This document shows, piece by piece, positions 32,001 through 44,771 of a stretch of 64,000 bases of DNA. The translations under genes and the position numbers were made by a program. The notes under the pieces were generated by a model. That model saw only the letters and a program-made list of their open reading frames with translations. It was not told the DNA's origin and ran no database searches. This stretch comes from Ridgeia piscesae. Taxonomy: Eukaryota; Annelida; Polychaeta; Sabellida; Siboglinidae. Position 1 is the first letter of the stretch. Every line of letters starts with the position of its first letter. The stretch covers positions 632,501-696,500 of the forward strand of contig JAODUO010000056.1 of assembly GCA_025642075.2 (NCBI GenBank), written 5' to 3'.

Positions 32001-34748
32001 ACACTGCTGCAAGCCAAATTGCATCTACAGTGGAAAAGAGAAAGATCACTGAAGGGTTGGGATAACCTAATCAAAACTAGCACTTGGCTTGAGCTGTCAG
32101 CAGCACGAATAGAACAGAACAAAGGATGAGTTATCCCAGAGGAAATGATGGAGTAATTGGGAGTATTAATTTATACCAAATGAAGTAACTGTAATATTTT
32201 ATTACACCAACTTTCAGCATTATTTCATTATTTGTTATTGTGAATTGTTATCACCTTGATATCTAGCACCCATAAAGAGTAGCACAAAATACATTGTATG
32301 TCTTAATTTGTAGACTTTCTGTTGGTGGACGTCAATATTGCTGTTCTAAGTAATTACACAACTGTCAGCATGCACACTCAATCTAATATCATGATCTGTT
32401 GTCACTGCCCCTCCCCCCCTGCCCCCCACCATTCACAGGGGAACATTTCTCTGAATACTGATGAGGAACTTTAATATACTCCGCTACAGGACGGCCTGTC
32501 AAATGTGACAGTCTCCAAAACCTTTTCTACAGACTCAAGTCTCAAGCCCTCCTGGCAAGCCATTCACAAACTTCCAGGGAATCGTCACCCACCATTTGAG
32601 AAATTGTTCAATCATTTACATAATTACCTGTAGATATTTTCTAAAATTGCTGATAGTTCTCTTCTTTCTTCACCCCTTAACCATGGTGCACTGCAAATAA
32701 AATAATGCAACATAAATATAGACATTATTTACTTAATTCGACTATTGTAGACAACATTTTCCTGTTTTAGAACACTATACAGCAATTGTATATTTGTTGT
32801 TCAATTCCAATGTCAGGATGGTGTTCGACTGAAAAGGTCTACCAAGGAAATAAAAGTGAAACATGATTTGAACTTAACTACATGTATATGTACAAGCATG
32901 AAAAGGTCTAGCAGATATCACGATGATGTTGCCAGGTCATTAGGTAGGATAACTTTTTTGCCAGTTTCACATTTGTTTGAAAACATGCATGTTAACTCAT
33001 ACACATAAAACCTATTTGAGATAGACTGTATTACAACCAGAAATAAACAACAAACACACGTGACACCCATTTTTAATGCATTCTTGACAATAATTTATAT
33101 ATGATTTTTGAAGAGCTTTCTTGCTCCGTATTTTTTACCCTCACACCACCCTAGAATGATATTTCTACTTGGGACAGGTGGGTGGGTCTCTACATAAAGC
33201 TATGGAGATCACATGCTTAATTTTTATTATGACTCTGGAATCATATTCTGAATCCATCAGTTATAATCAAACACTTCCATATACTATGTGGATAAATACA
33301 TAAAACTGTGTGTTTTCCGGACTACCTGAGCTGGTACACTGGTGGGGATTCACTGGGATATCCAGGTGTCAAAGTAACCTGAAACATAAATAATATATAT
33401 ATAACATTCTCAAACATGTCTGCTACATGTTGTGGCAATTTTTATTTAAATAATTAATTAAAATCAGTGGAATTAGTGATGCTCTTTCATCCAAATGGCA
33501 GAGAGAATGACAATGGTTAGACGGCTTCAAGTGACAGTAGAAGAGGAAGACCATAAACGAAATGGGAAAAACCAAAATTAAGGATGAGATATCATTGTAA
33601 GCCTCATGACAGACAAAGATATTAATCTAACACAACATAAAAATGTTCACACAAATTCTCATATTTAGTTATTAATTTATTGAATGTTTTAATTATTATA
33701 TATTAAGTGTTGTTTTCTTAAGATTCACGATAAGAGGACTATATAATTACTGTTCTATTTTAAGCAGCATGATTAATCTACAGCCAAATGTACATTACAA
33801 TAACTGGCAGGTGCTTCCCAGATTTAATTAGAAATACAACGATCATTATAGTGAAACGTGGCCTAGACTGAGCAATTTATTTTAGATTTACATGTCAGTG
33901 CGACTCTAAAATTAGTCAATTATGTCTCATATTTCACAAGTTCCAAACCAATAATTTATCCAGAATATGGCTTAACAGTATTTGTAGTGTTGGTGTGATG
34001 AAGTTGAAGCAATTGATCAATTCATGCTTTCAATCAAAATGTGATCAATCCTGTTTAATTAATGTTTTAAAAGTAATCCCCATCATTCCATGATTTATCT
34101 ACTAAAACTGTTACTAATAACACATTTACTGGCCAATGAAAACTTTCATATGATTCTTAATGTTAATCAAGTGCTAATCAAGTAATGATGCAAAACAGTT
34201 GTGCAATATAATTAGGGATGATCATTAGACTGAACAAATCATCATAATTTGAGAAATGTTACCAATTTCCAACCACCAAGGCAATAATCGACCACCTGTA
34301 ACGACAGCTTCAGTTCCTCACAAGTGATATCAATACTGTATACTCTCTGGGTCACATCAACCACCTTCCAGTCGTCGCCATAGATCGATGCCAACACCTC
34401 CAGCTCGTCCATCTATAACCAAGGTCGACGCAAACAATGTATACCTGCCTGTTTGTTAAAACAGTTTCCGATCCTATGGCTATACTTCTCGCTTGACTCA
34501 AAATATGTCGGTATCGATGTTTATGTCCCAATCGGAGCTCCTGTGATGTGAGTAGACACCTACCGTTCGAAGTGTACAGGTTATGTGCAAAGCAGCAACG
34601 ATGTTTCTTACTGACGAAGCAAAATTTTCTTGGAAATTATGGTTCGCTTTCACTTTCGACATGTGGGCGATAATATGGTATCGTTACGAGTTATCGCAAT
34701 AACAACATGACATTTTGGTACCTGGTTTGCAAGGTTAATTTCTTCCAT
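26040..34748 (-). CDS. IMPACT: IMPACT homologue, complete, nine coding exons
   Basis: IMPACT proteins are cytosolic translation regulators. In known members the RWD domain competes with GCN2 for GCN1, which dampens GCN2-driven eIF2alpha phosphorylation. Coding exons on the minus strand: 34748-34722, 34412-34296, 33378-33326, 32690-32628, 31901-31627, 31471-31377, 30582-30509, 29499-29394, 26207-26040. All have GT/AG borders and agreeing phases; the total is 978 bp, 325 residues plus TAA. The RWD domain (about 10-105) shows LEVLASIYGDDW, PGYPSESPPVYQLSAPWL and NIGENVIYLWVEGV. An acidic linker spans about 106-178. The UPF0029 domain (about 185-310) shows THNIQAYR (228-235), DDGE (255-258), RWYGG (283-287) and LGPDRFRHI (290-298). 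Human IMPACT is about 320 residues with the same domain order. The start was chosen at 34748, where MEEINLANQ joins exon 2 in phase; exon 2 also opens with ATG. The last intron is filled by a 45-bp satellite. Confidence 0.95.
26821..29377. repeat. 45-bp minisatellite in last IMPACT intron
   Basis: About 56 copies of a 45-bp unit (plus strand begins CTGATGATTTGTGGAGACAC), with a damaged stretch at about 27760-27905. Variation sits mainly at two sites: GAGACAC versus GACACAC, and the centre AGCCGTT, AGCCATT or AGCTGTT. With AGCTGTT the unit holds a perfect 16-bp palindrome, TGTAACAGCTGTTACA. The GACACAC form goes with AGCTGTT in 9 of the 12 copies counted by translation, so the sites are linked. 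The five copies nearest the exon 8 donor are all of the commonest type. Since 45 is a multiple of three, long frames are open on both strands. Confidence 0.97.
30177..30428. repeat. Dispersed repeat in IMPACT intron, copy 1
   Basis: Shares ordered blocks with 32958-33216: ACACACGTGACACC, ATGATTTT-GAAGA, TGATATTTCT and CTCTGCATAAAGCTATG. Same orientation. Divergence and indels point to an old interspersed element; there is no coding content. Confidence 0.65.
30853..31140 (+). mobile_element. Possible LINE fragment in IMPACT intron 6
   Basis: Plus-strand pieces TRMLDKTRMNDLRTDVEM and LRRDMRTLGEG resemble the MDELR...VKRDLE tail seen at 15543-15935. The match is weak and split between frames. 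It lies antisense within the IMPACT intron between exons 6 and 7. Confidence 0.35.
32958..33216. repeat. Dispersed repeat in IMPACT intron, copy 2
   Basis: Second copy of the element at 30177-30428, here in the intron between IMPACT exons 3 and 4. The shared tail is CTCTACATAAAGCTATGG, and the shared head runs from a GTTAACTCA motif. Confidence 0.65.
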
Positions 34749-35163
34749 AGCTCCGGTGTGTGGTTTCACGTATATCAACTGACATATAAACATATGCTTC
34801 TGCTTTCAGCAACGTAACACTGAGTAGAAAACATACTACGCTGAGTCTGACAGTGACAGCAGACAACAACGACTTCCGTGAACCGTGCAAGCATTTGCCA
34901 GCTGCACCAAGTTTAGAAACATACCCGTGTTAACGGGTGGTTTTCTCACTTCTAGTTCTAGTTCTTGTTCTAGTTATATATGTTTTTGAATTTTAGAGAA
35001 ATTGAAATATATAGAATATTGAAGATAAAATAAAAAATTGCAACTTGTTTTAACAAAATGTAAATAGTCCCATAAAAATAAATCATATTTAAAAAACAGC
35101 ATTCTACCGGATTTTGCTCAATTTTATGATGCATGCAATTTATGAAATGTACGTCATATATTC
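34749..35163. promoter_or_regulatory. 5' flank of IMPACT, presumed promoter
   Basis: Upstream of the IMPACT ATG on the minus strand. No TATA box or initiator could be fixed. The sequence near 34930-34980 carries repeated CTAGTT pentamer-like units. Promoter status is inferred from position only. Confidence 0.3.
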
Positions 35164-35585
35164 AAAGGGGAAGAGACGTCAGTTTCGGATAAAGTTGACG
35201 AAGGGTAAATTAAGCCTAAGTGAGAGTGACTTTATTCTTAATTATCAGACTTACACATTAGGATGTTGTTAGGCGTAGATCGATGTAATTTATTTTAGGT
35301 AACCATGCATGGTCGGGAGGAGAGTAAACTCCTTTCGCTGTTGAAGCACTGGGAAATCACAACTCCTCCTCCTCCCCAAAAAAGGTTGGAGGTCGGTGCT
35401 TTACGTCATTAGATGTGTCTTTTCTTTAAGCAATAAAACTGAAAAACTATAGAAATTGTGTATTGTTTCTATTGAAGCGTTGTTCAATCGAACGAAGCGA
35501 CGAAATGACGAATCCCAAAATGCACCGTGACAAACATTACACACGTAGGCCCTATAGTTCTTCGTGCGATCTATACTGAGTCTTG
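35164..35585. repeat. Dispersed repeat, copy A
   Basis: Shares long blocks with 37281-37826 in the same orientation: TTAAGCCTAAGTGA, GAGAGTAAACTCCTTTCGCT, GTTGAAGCACT, CGAAATGACGAATCCC and TCTATACTGAGTCTTG. Spacing is conserved apart from indels. The CTCCTCCTCCCC segment recurs in both. No open frame spans it. Confidence 0.8.
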
Positions 35586-35740
35586 CGCACGTGCATCCTG
35601 CACATTTTAGCACTGTCTGCGAACTTCGCAGAGTGAGAGCTCACCGTGAATCATAATCCACATAAGTGATATTCAACACCACGAAGTCCGACAAAACACC
35701 AGGTCGGTTGTAATACAATATTTTGGGGATGGGTGAGCAA

Positions 35741-35790
<50 letters not shown>

Positions 35791-36776
35791 CTCGTAATAT
35801 TTTTATCAGAACAACGTATCTACACACGCTATGAAGCTGAAGTGCCCCCACCACATATGCGTCCCGCCATGGACATTCAGGTTTTCGAAAGTGGCCGCGA
35901 ACAGGTATCAAATCCATTGCCCTCACCGCTGGGTCGCCAACTTGTCTCCTGATTTTAAAATCCGTCAAACGGAAAATGTCAACATGCACCTCTCATATTC
36001 CGATAGGGGACCTATCGTATATCGTGCTGAAGCTACGACTCAACCCTCCCAATTTTAGGTATGTGCCCCCATTATTGTTCAGCCAGCGGGGTATCACAAC
36101 AGTCATCGCGAGACAGATGTCACTTGGTTTTCGTTGTACTCATACACGTATCAGCTAGTATACTGATACAGGTATCAGTTAATTGATGATGTCACCACGA
36201 CCAATTATTCTCTGGTTCTAGTAGAAATGATGAGATGACAGGATGGAAAAAGATTTCGGTGAACATGTGGTATGCTAATTTAAGCAATTGTCCTGGGCAC
36301 TTTTGTCAGTCCATGTTATAGATGTTGTGATAATTCCAGGAAACGTTCTTAACATATTTTTTGATATGAATGAATATTGAAATAGACATCTGTAGGGAAA
36401 TCAACAGTGGATTCACCCCGTACTTATTCCAATACACACGTGCACACACAGTCGGACGTGTACAAACACGCCCACTCTCTTGTACACACGCGTGTAAAGG
36501 TAAAGGTTAGTTCTTATAATATACGCAGTATCCAGTCCTTCGAGGACTGCTAAAGCGCTTCACACTTTACTTCCCTGACAGCCCTGTTAAAATAACATCT
36601 TAACTTCGCTGGGAAGCATTCAACCACGCTGCAGTTAATACACGAAGGCTGTTCGTAAACATAAACACCATTGTCTATAGCCAGGTACTTATTCTTACAG
36701 CTGAGTGAACTGGAGCAATGAAGAGAGAAAAACTTCGCTCTGAGGTTGTTGCGTTTTTTTTTATTGTATTTACACT

Positions 36777-36857
<81 letters not shown>

Positions 36858-37280
36858 GCAAGCGTTTTTGAGAAGACAAATACACGCACGAACGCGCACG
36901 CGAACTCAAACGTGAACGTGAACGTACGCAACATACAGGGAATGTAAGAATTGGCGCACACGTATAAGGCCACATCATTGCCAGGAAGTTGCACGTTGCG
37001 CAGCTGCGAGTTCGCACAATTAGTGGTCACGTCATTGCGGCGTCCGCCCAACAACGAGCAGGGTGTAAGAAGTGGATCCGCGAAAGTTCAGTTTTATTCA
37101 TTCGTTTTCTCCTTCGTCGTCTTTATTTGTTCGTTCTTCATACCCTTACTATTTACTCGTTTCAATGTTGTTATAGTAAACGGCCGCGACGACATCGATA
37201 TGTGGACTACAAGCTTTACAACGCGTGCAACACGGCCATCGGATTGGATTTCTAGGACGCATTCTAAGCGAACGTCGATC
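35586..37280. other. Between two repeat copies; TA tracts, no gene recognised
   Basis: Contains TA microsatellites at about 35744-35787 and 36775-36854. The open frame at 36951-37340 (plus) ends EREATSDSDQVVEAVIKPK, reaching into repeat copy B, so it may be part of the same element. No family match. Confidence 0.4.
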
Positions 37281-37826
37281 GAAAGGGAAGCGACTTCAGA
37301 TTCAGATCAAGTTGTCGAAGCGGTTATTAAGCCTAAGTGACAGTGACCTTATTCGTAATTATCGGACTTTACTATGCCATAAGGTGTAGATCGTTGTAAT
37401 TTAGTTTAGTTAGTTTAGGTAACCATGGTCGGGCGGAGAGTAAACTCCTTTCGCTGTTGAAGCACTTGGAAATTACACCTCCTCCTCCCCGAAAGGGGTT
37501 TGAGGTTGGGTGGCCGGCTTGCAGATTCATTCCATGGCTTACCCGCCGCCTTTAACTGTTAGTTATTTTAATAACATATAGTTTATATCTTATCAAAATG
37601 ACTGATTGTTTACTGACCGTGCTTATATAGTTATTCGATGAATGATTTCATTAAGTAATACAACTGAAAACAAAACGAAAGAAAATTGTATGTCGTTTGT
37701 GCTGTGTAATCGAACGATGCGTGGGTAGACTCCTAGATAATAAACACGAGCGAAATGACGAATCCCGAAACGCACCGTAACAAACATTACACACACAGTT
37801 CTTTGTCCAATCTATACTGAGTCTTG
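37281..37826. repeat. Dispersed repeat, copy B
   Basis: Second copy of the element at 35164-35585. It carries an internal insertion near 37500-37660 and ends at TCTATACTGAGTCTTGG, directly beside the 3' side of the minus-strand LINE. The start of the similarity in both copies is AAAGGG-AAG-GAC-TCAG. Confidence 0.8.
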
Positions 37827-37839
37827 GTGGAGATCAATA

Positions 37840-39139
37840 TATACCGTTAGTTTAAACAACCTGTAAGCGCTGTATAAGAAAGTCGAGTATGCAATAACAT
37901 ATTGATGCATCTAGTGACATTAGTTGAAGCTTATCAAATAGTTTCTGAAGGATAACCGTGTTGAACGCGGAAGTGTAATCTACGAACAGGATGCATGCAT
38001 ATCTGTTCGTAGACTCGACTACATCATAAAGTGTAGGGCCGATGCAACAGCATCATCAGTGCATCGGTTGTCCATTTAACCGATCTGGAATGGATCCATA
38101 CTGGAGTTTCGACAGATTTAAGATACGTAAAGACCAGTTGCTCCAACACCTTCATCACCACTGACATCAGAGTCACGGGGCGGAAGTCGTCCAAGGCTTT
38201 CATTTTGGGCTTCTTCTGTAAAAGGATTATGGTCGCTGCCTTAACACAGACATGAACCGTGTTCTGATGAAGAGAGGCGTTAAATAGGTTCGTGAATACA
38301 GGGGCTACTTCGTTAGCGCAGTTTTTCAACGTAGAGCTGGAAACGTTGTCAGGACCAGCTGCCTTCCTGATGCTCTGCAGATTGACTACCGTGCTCACCT
38401 CGTGCTCTTGCACAGTGAAGGGAGGAGGGAGTGGCACAGCAGGGTCGGACAGGCTGATCGATACATAAGCCTCGAAATCTGACGATCGAAACTGTCGAAG
38501 TTATACGATGTTGCGGACTCAAAACCAGGGGTGGAAGAGTTTATTGTATATCAAATAATGCACTGGAGACCATGCCAGAGAGCGCTGGAATCGTTCGAAA
38601 TGAACTGGCCTTCGAGTTTGCGCCTCTAGTCACGAAGAATTAATTAACACGAATGTGTCCGGGTTTGAGTTTTCCATGCAGATGATCTGATCAGCGATCG
38701 CAGAGGTAGCATTGGCCTGGGGTGGGATGTACACACCCATCATGACGAGGGAGGTAAACTCTGAGCTCTCGCGGCAGGTAATACGGCTTACATGTTATGA
38801 TAAGAGTCTCAAGTTAAGGGGAGCAAGTTGTAGACAAAACTGATGAATCGTTGCACCATCGCTGATTTATCATGAAACGCACTCCTTCGCCTTTCGATTT
38901 GATAGTTCTGGCGAGCGATAGGGTCTATGGAGTGTGTACTCAGAATGAAGGACAGATGAGTCTGGGGTCAAGGGGACAAGCCAGGTTTCTGTGAAGCAGG
39001 GCAAGGAACAGTAACTAAAATCACGCCTAGTCTTAATCGAGTAGGACAGTTCATCAAGCTTGTTTTTAGAGATCTTACATTTGACAGAAATATTCCAGGG
39101 AGAGGAGGGCGCGAAAAAACAATCATATATACATAATAT
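37840..39139 (-). mobile_element. Non-LTR retrotransposon (Rex1/CR1-like), endonuclease to RT
   Basis: Read on the minus strand. The endonuclease part is at 39139 to about 38520: KNKLDELSYSIKTRRDFSYC, CFTETWLVPLTPDS, then VYIPPQANA. The RT part follows at 38437-37840: IRKAAGPDNVSSSTLK, ALDDFRPVTLMSVVMKVLEQ, and in another frame ILFVDYTSAFNTV. This is the layout of single-polypeptide fish/invertebrate LINEs. Frameshifts near 38100 and stop codons in the endonuclease make it inactive. The N-terminus and the catalytic FADD part of RT are missing. The endonuclease half lies inside the 1,376-bp tandem unit. Confidence 0.85.
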
Positions 39140-42100
39140 TATTGTTATAGATGCGTGTGTAACCATTTCCAAGTTAATTAAATCTAAACTATGGAGATAT
39201 TTCAAATTTCATTCTGTTCCAAAGAATGCAAACAAGCAACTTGTAGACCTATATCAACTATAATTATACTCACCAACCATCTTCTTAATGTAATATTAAT
39301 GTAATGGCAATTAAAAATGCTAATGTTCAAATATCTTCACCAGAGCTTATACTTATAGATAGTGTACAGTTTCGAGCTTTACTGTAGACTATGTGTTGGT
39401 ATCAGTGGCATTCGAATCGCCAAGCCCGCGGTACAGGCTCCATTGTATATATTACTGTACCTAATTTACAATAGTGTTGTCATAGATAATATACATGTGG
39501 AAATTCTAGGTTAAGGATATCCATTAAAATAGTAGAACAGTGACAGGCATGTTTTGGTGATGAGTGTGTAGAAATAGTGTTATAACCCCTTCTCAGCTGC
39601 TACGTACTTTCCCCGGATGATTATTTTGCCCTTTATGAGTGATATCAACAAGGTTCGTAGACAAGTACAGAAATTAAGCATATTCACCCTTTATAGTCAA
39701 TAAATGGTTATTACCAGATACAGAAGAATTGATCGTTGACATATAAGCTTAAAACCAATTACCAGGTAGAAAGTATGCATTCATGTTAGCCCTTTTGTTA
39801 GGAATATCAACAGACGGTGTCGCCACAGGCTGATCGATACATAAGCCTCGAAATCTGACGATCGAAACTGTCGAAGTTATACGATGTTGCGGACTCAAAA
39901 CCAGGGGTGGAAGAGTTTATTGTATATCAAACAATGCACTGGAGACCATGCCAGAGAGCGCTGGAATCGTTCGAAATGAACTGGCCTTCGAGTTTGCGCC
40001 TCTAGTCACGAAGAATTAATTAACACGAATGTGTCCGGGTTTGAGTTTTCCATGCAGATGATCTGATCAGCGATCGCAGAGGTAGCATTGGCCTGGGGTG
40101 GGATGTACACACCCATCATGACGAGGGAGGTAAACTCTGAGCTCTCGCGGCAGGTAATACGGCTTACATGTTATGATAAGAGTCTCAAGTTAAGGGGAGC
40201 AAGTTGTAGACAAAACTGATGAATCGTTGCACCATCGCTGATTTATCATGAAACGCACTCCTTCGCCTTTCGATTTGATAGTTCTGGCGAGCGATAGGGT
40301 CTATGGAGTGTGTACTCAGAATGAAGGACAGATGAGTCTGGGGTCAAGGGGACAAGCCAGGTTTCTGTGAAGCAGGGCAAGGAACAGTAACTAAAATCAC
40401 GCCTAGTCTTAATCGAGTAGGACAGTTCATCAAGCTTGTTTTTAGAGATCTTACATTTGACAGAAATATTCCAGGGAGAGGAGGGCGCGAAAAAACAATC
40501 ATATATACATAATATTATTGTTATAGATGCGTGTGTAACCATTTCCAAGTTAATTAAATCTAAACTATGGAGATATTTCAAATTTCATTCTGTTCCAAAG
40601 AATGCAAACAAGCAACTTGTAGACCTATATCAACTATAATTATACTCACCAACCATCTTCTTAATGTAATATTAATGTAATGGCAATTAAAAATGCTAAT
40701 GTTCAAATATCTTCACCAGAGCTTATACTTATAGATAGTGTACAGTTTCGAGCTTTACTGTAGACTATGTGTTGGTATCAGTGGCATTCGAATCGCCAAG
40801 CCCGCGGTACAGGCTCCATTGTATATATTACTGTACCTAATTTACAATAGTGTTGTCATAGATAATATACATGTGGAAATTCTAGGTTAAGGATATCCAT
40901 TAAAATAGTAGAACAGTGACAGGCATGTTTTGGTGATGAGTGTGTAGAAATAGTGTTATAACCCCTTCTCAGCTGCTACGTACTTTCCCCGGATGATTAT
41001 TTTGCCCTTTATGAGTGATATCAACAAGGTTCGTAGACAAGTACAGAAATTAAGCATATTCACCCTTTATAGTCAATAAATGGTTATTACCAGATACAGA
41101 AGAATTGATCGTTGACATATAAGCTTAAAACCAATTACCAGGTAGAAAGTATGCATTCATGTTAGCCCTTTTGTTAGGAATATCAACAGACGGTGTCGCC
41201 ACAGGCTGATCGATACATAAGCCTCGAAATCTGACGATCGAAACTGTCGAAGTTATACGATGTTGCGGACTCAAAACCAGGGGTGGAAGAGTTTATTGTG
41301 TATCAAATAATGCACTGGAGACCATGCCAGAGAGCGCTGGAATCGTTCGAAATGAACTGGCCTTCGAGTTTGCGCCTCTAGTCACGAAGAATTAATTAAC
41401 ACGAATGTGTCCGGGTTTGAGTTTTCCATGCAGATGATCTGATCAGCGATCGCAGAGGTAGCATTGGCCTGGGGTGGGATGTACACACCCATCATGACGA
41501 GGGAGGTAAACTCTGAGCTCTCGCGGCAGGTAATACGGCTTACATGTTATGATAAGAGTCTCAAGTTAAGGGGAGCAAGTTGTAGACAAAACTGATGAAT
41601 CGTTGCACCATCGCTGATTTATCATGAAACGCACTCCTTCGCCTTTCGATTTGATAGTTCTGGCGAGCGATAGGGTCTATGGAGTGTGTACTCAGAATGA
41701 AGGACAGATGAGTCTGGGGTCAAGGGGACAAGCCAGGTTTCTGTGAAGCAGGGCAAGGAACAGTAACTAAAATCACGCCTAGTCTTAATCGAGTAGGACA
41801 GTTCATCAAGCTTGTTTTTAGAGATCTTACATTTGACAGAAATATTCCAGGGAGAGGAGGGCGCGAAAAAACAATCATATATACATAATATTATTGTTAT
41901 AGATGCGTGTGTAACCATTTCCAAGTTAATTAAATCTAAACTATGGAGATATTTCAAATTTCATTCTGTTCCAAAGAATGCAAACAAGCAACTTGTAGAC
42001 CTATATCAACTATAATTATACTCACCAACCATCTTCTTAATGTAATATTAATGTAATGGCAATTAAAAATGCTAATGTTCAAATATCTTCACCAGAGCTT

Positions 42101-43267
42101 ATACTTATAGATAGTGTACAGTTTCGAGCTTTACTGTAGACTATGTGTTGGTATCAGTGGCATTCGAATCGCCAAGCCCGCGGTACAGGCTCCATTGTAT
42201 ATATTACTGTACCTAATTTACAATAGTGTTGTCATAGATAATATACATGTGGAAATTCTAGGTTAAGGATATCCATTAAAATAGTAGAACAGTGACAGGC
42301 ATGTTTTGGTGATGAGTGTGTAGAAATAGTGTTATAACCCCTTCTCAGCTGCTACGTACTTTCCCCGGATGATTATTTTGCCCTTTATGAGTGATATCAA
42401 CAAGGTTCGTAGACAAGTACAGAAATTAAGCATATTCACCCTTTATAGTCAATAAATGGTTATTACCAGATACAGAAGAATTGATCGTTGACATATAAGC
42501 TTAAAACCAATTACCAGGTAGAAAGTATGCATTCATGTTAGCCCTTTTGTTAGGAATATCAACAGACGGTGTCGCCACAGGCTGATCGATACATAAGCCT
42601 CGAAATCTGACGATCGAAACTGTCGAAGTTATACGATGTTGCGGACTCAAAACCAGGGGTGGAAGAGTTTATTGTATATCAAACAATGCACTGGAGACCA
42701 TGCCAGAGAGCGCTGGAATCGTTCGAAATGAACTGGCCTTCGAGTTTGCGCCTCTAGTCACGAAGAATTAATTAACACGAATGTGTCCGGGTTTGAGTTT
42801 TCCATGCAGATGATCTGATCAGCGATCGCAGAGGTAGCATTGGCCTGGGGTGGGATGTACACACCCATCATGACGAGGGAGGTAAACTCTGAGCTCTCGC
42901 GGCAGGTAATACGGCTTACATGTTATGATAAGAGTCTCAAGTTAAGGGGAGCAAGTTGTAGACAAAACTGATGAATCGTTGCACCATCGCTGATTTATCA
43001 TGAAACGCACTCCTTCGCCTTTCGATTTGATAGTTCTGGCGAGCGATAGGGTCTATGGAGTGTGTACTCAGAATGAAGGACAGATGAGTCTGGGGTCAAG
43101 GGGACAAGCCAGGTTTCTGTGAAGCAGGGCAAGGAACAGTAACTAAAATCACGCCTAGTCTTAATCGAGTAGGACAGTTCATCAAGCTTGTTTTTAGAGA
43201 TCTTACATTTGACAGAAATATTCCAGGGAGAGGAGGGCGCGAAAAAACAATCATATATACATAATAT
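38450..43267. repeat. Tandem array, 3.5 copies of a 1,376-bp unit
   Basis: Units start at 38450, 39826, 41202 and 42578, each at CAGGCTGATCGATACATAAG. The first three are full length; the fourth stops after 690 bp at 43267. Only a few substitutions separate them (e.g. ATCAAATAATGC against ATCAAACAATGC about 110 bp into the unit). The first half is the LINE endonuclease segment (antisense); the second half is AT-rich with no recognised content. Only unit 1 is continuous with the LINE RT region on its left. Confidence 0.97.
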
Positions 43268-44147
43268 CAGTCTGTGATTTTAATTAATTAATTAATACTT
43301 GATTCTGTTAATTCAATAATTTAACATATTCTTGCGCATATTTATGATTTATAATTACCAGACTTAAGTGACAGACGTGACAGTGGGAGATGTGTGTCTT
43401 GTGATGTGTCGAAACAGTACAACAGTTGTAGGTGGAGAACCGCGTCCTCCACAAGTACACGGGGCAAAGCAAATCTACATCATGTTTGGATTGCACCAGA
43501 AATTATTTAAATCGATATTTTGATGCAGTTCTTTTTTTTATCTGTGGTATGATGTTAAACAGGATTTAAATGCAGCATGTTTTATATTTTGTTATATTGT
43601 AAAGGTTTAAAAGTAGGTTAGTAATTCTGAAATTTCAGTACACAAAATGCAATTAGAAATTACCATTGCAAACTTGCCTTGTCATCATTCAATTTGTGCA
43701 CATACAAATCTTGTTTAAAGTTTTTGTGACAACTGTGTTTTTTCCATTTAAAACCATACACTTTGAAACACGATTCAGTATTCCACTCTTACTCTTCAAG
43801 CCCTAAAGGATAACACTAGGACTTATCCAGATCTTAAAATAGTCATTAATCCTGTCTTAGCTGCACTGGAAATTGTACTGCATAGTTGGCATAAACCTGC
43901 CCGGACAAGCATAGAACATTCATTTTACAATAATTTAATTAATGACATGTATAATGTCTGACTCATCAATGCAGTTTAAGTTATTACTTTCTACTGCATT
44001 ATTTTGTCTTGATATGTTCCGTACAGGATTAGTACTTGTTACTCTTATATCTTATTGCTCAAGTGCTGATTTATTGCAAAGTTCTCGTTTCTTTTACTGA
44101 TTATACTGTTTTGTGTGTGTGTGTGTGTGTGTGTGTTGATGTGTGTA

Positions 44148-44184
<37 letters not shown>

Positions 44185-44220
44185 ACACAAATATAATCAT
44201 AAAGTAATATGTAATATAAA

Positions 44221-44282
<62 letters not shown>

Positions 44283-44771
44283 GTATTCATTACTTATTAA
44301 AAATGTAAATATATATTTTATCATTCATTTAATATTATGATATTCAGTCCATATGTGTCATATTTTCTATTTATGATGTCGTATATGTGTAACAGTTCTG
44401 GGTTGTCATGGAAACTGTTTACTAATGGTTTCATATCACTTGATCAAGACTGAACAGTTCTAGTGTTTGTACTTTGTGAGTACTTTCAAGAATACTCATG
44501 TAAGTACCCTCACAAGTACTAACAGATGAAGTAACCATTACTCACTCATATCACATTAATCAAGTAGTTATTTGACAGATTTACCCCAACCCTAGTTCTG
44601 TATTATCCAGTTGTGGAATAAACACAGCTGAACATGGTCAATAGGTTGGCAACGGTCAATGTTCGGTTAATCTGTTATTTACGGGTGTTGGAAGACAACT
44701 TCCATGGCATCGTGCATGGCACCCCACGACAACTCATCGCCCTCGAACAGGATAAATGAATAGGGTACTGT
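43268..44771. other. No recognisable gene; microsatellites
   Basis: A GT tract at about 44112-44136 and TA tracts at 44148-44181 and 44224-44278 lie here. No exon or element was recognised elsewhere. Confidence 0.4.

Noticed and set aside
38870..42015. Identical 111- and 67-codon frames repeated at 1,376-bp spacing, at first sight a tandem gene family
   Set aside because: The 111-codon frame is the antisense LINE endonuclease fragment plus flanking sequence, and the 67-codon plus-strand frame is its shadow. Stops interrupt the endonuclease.
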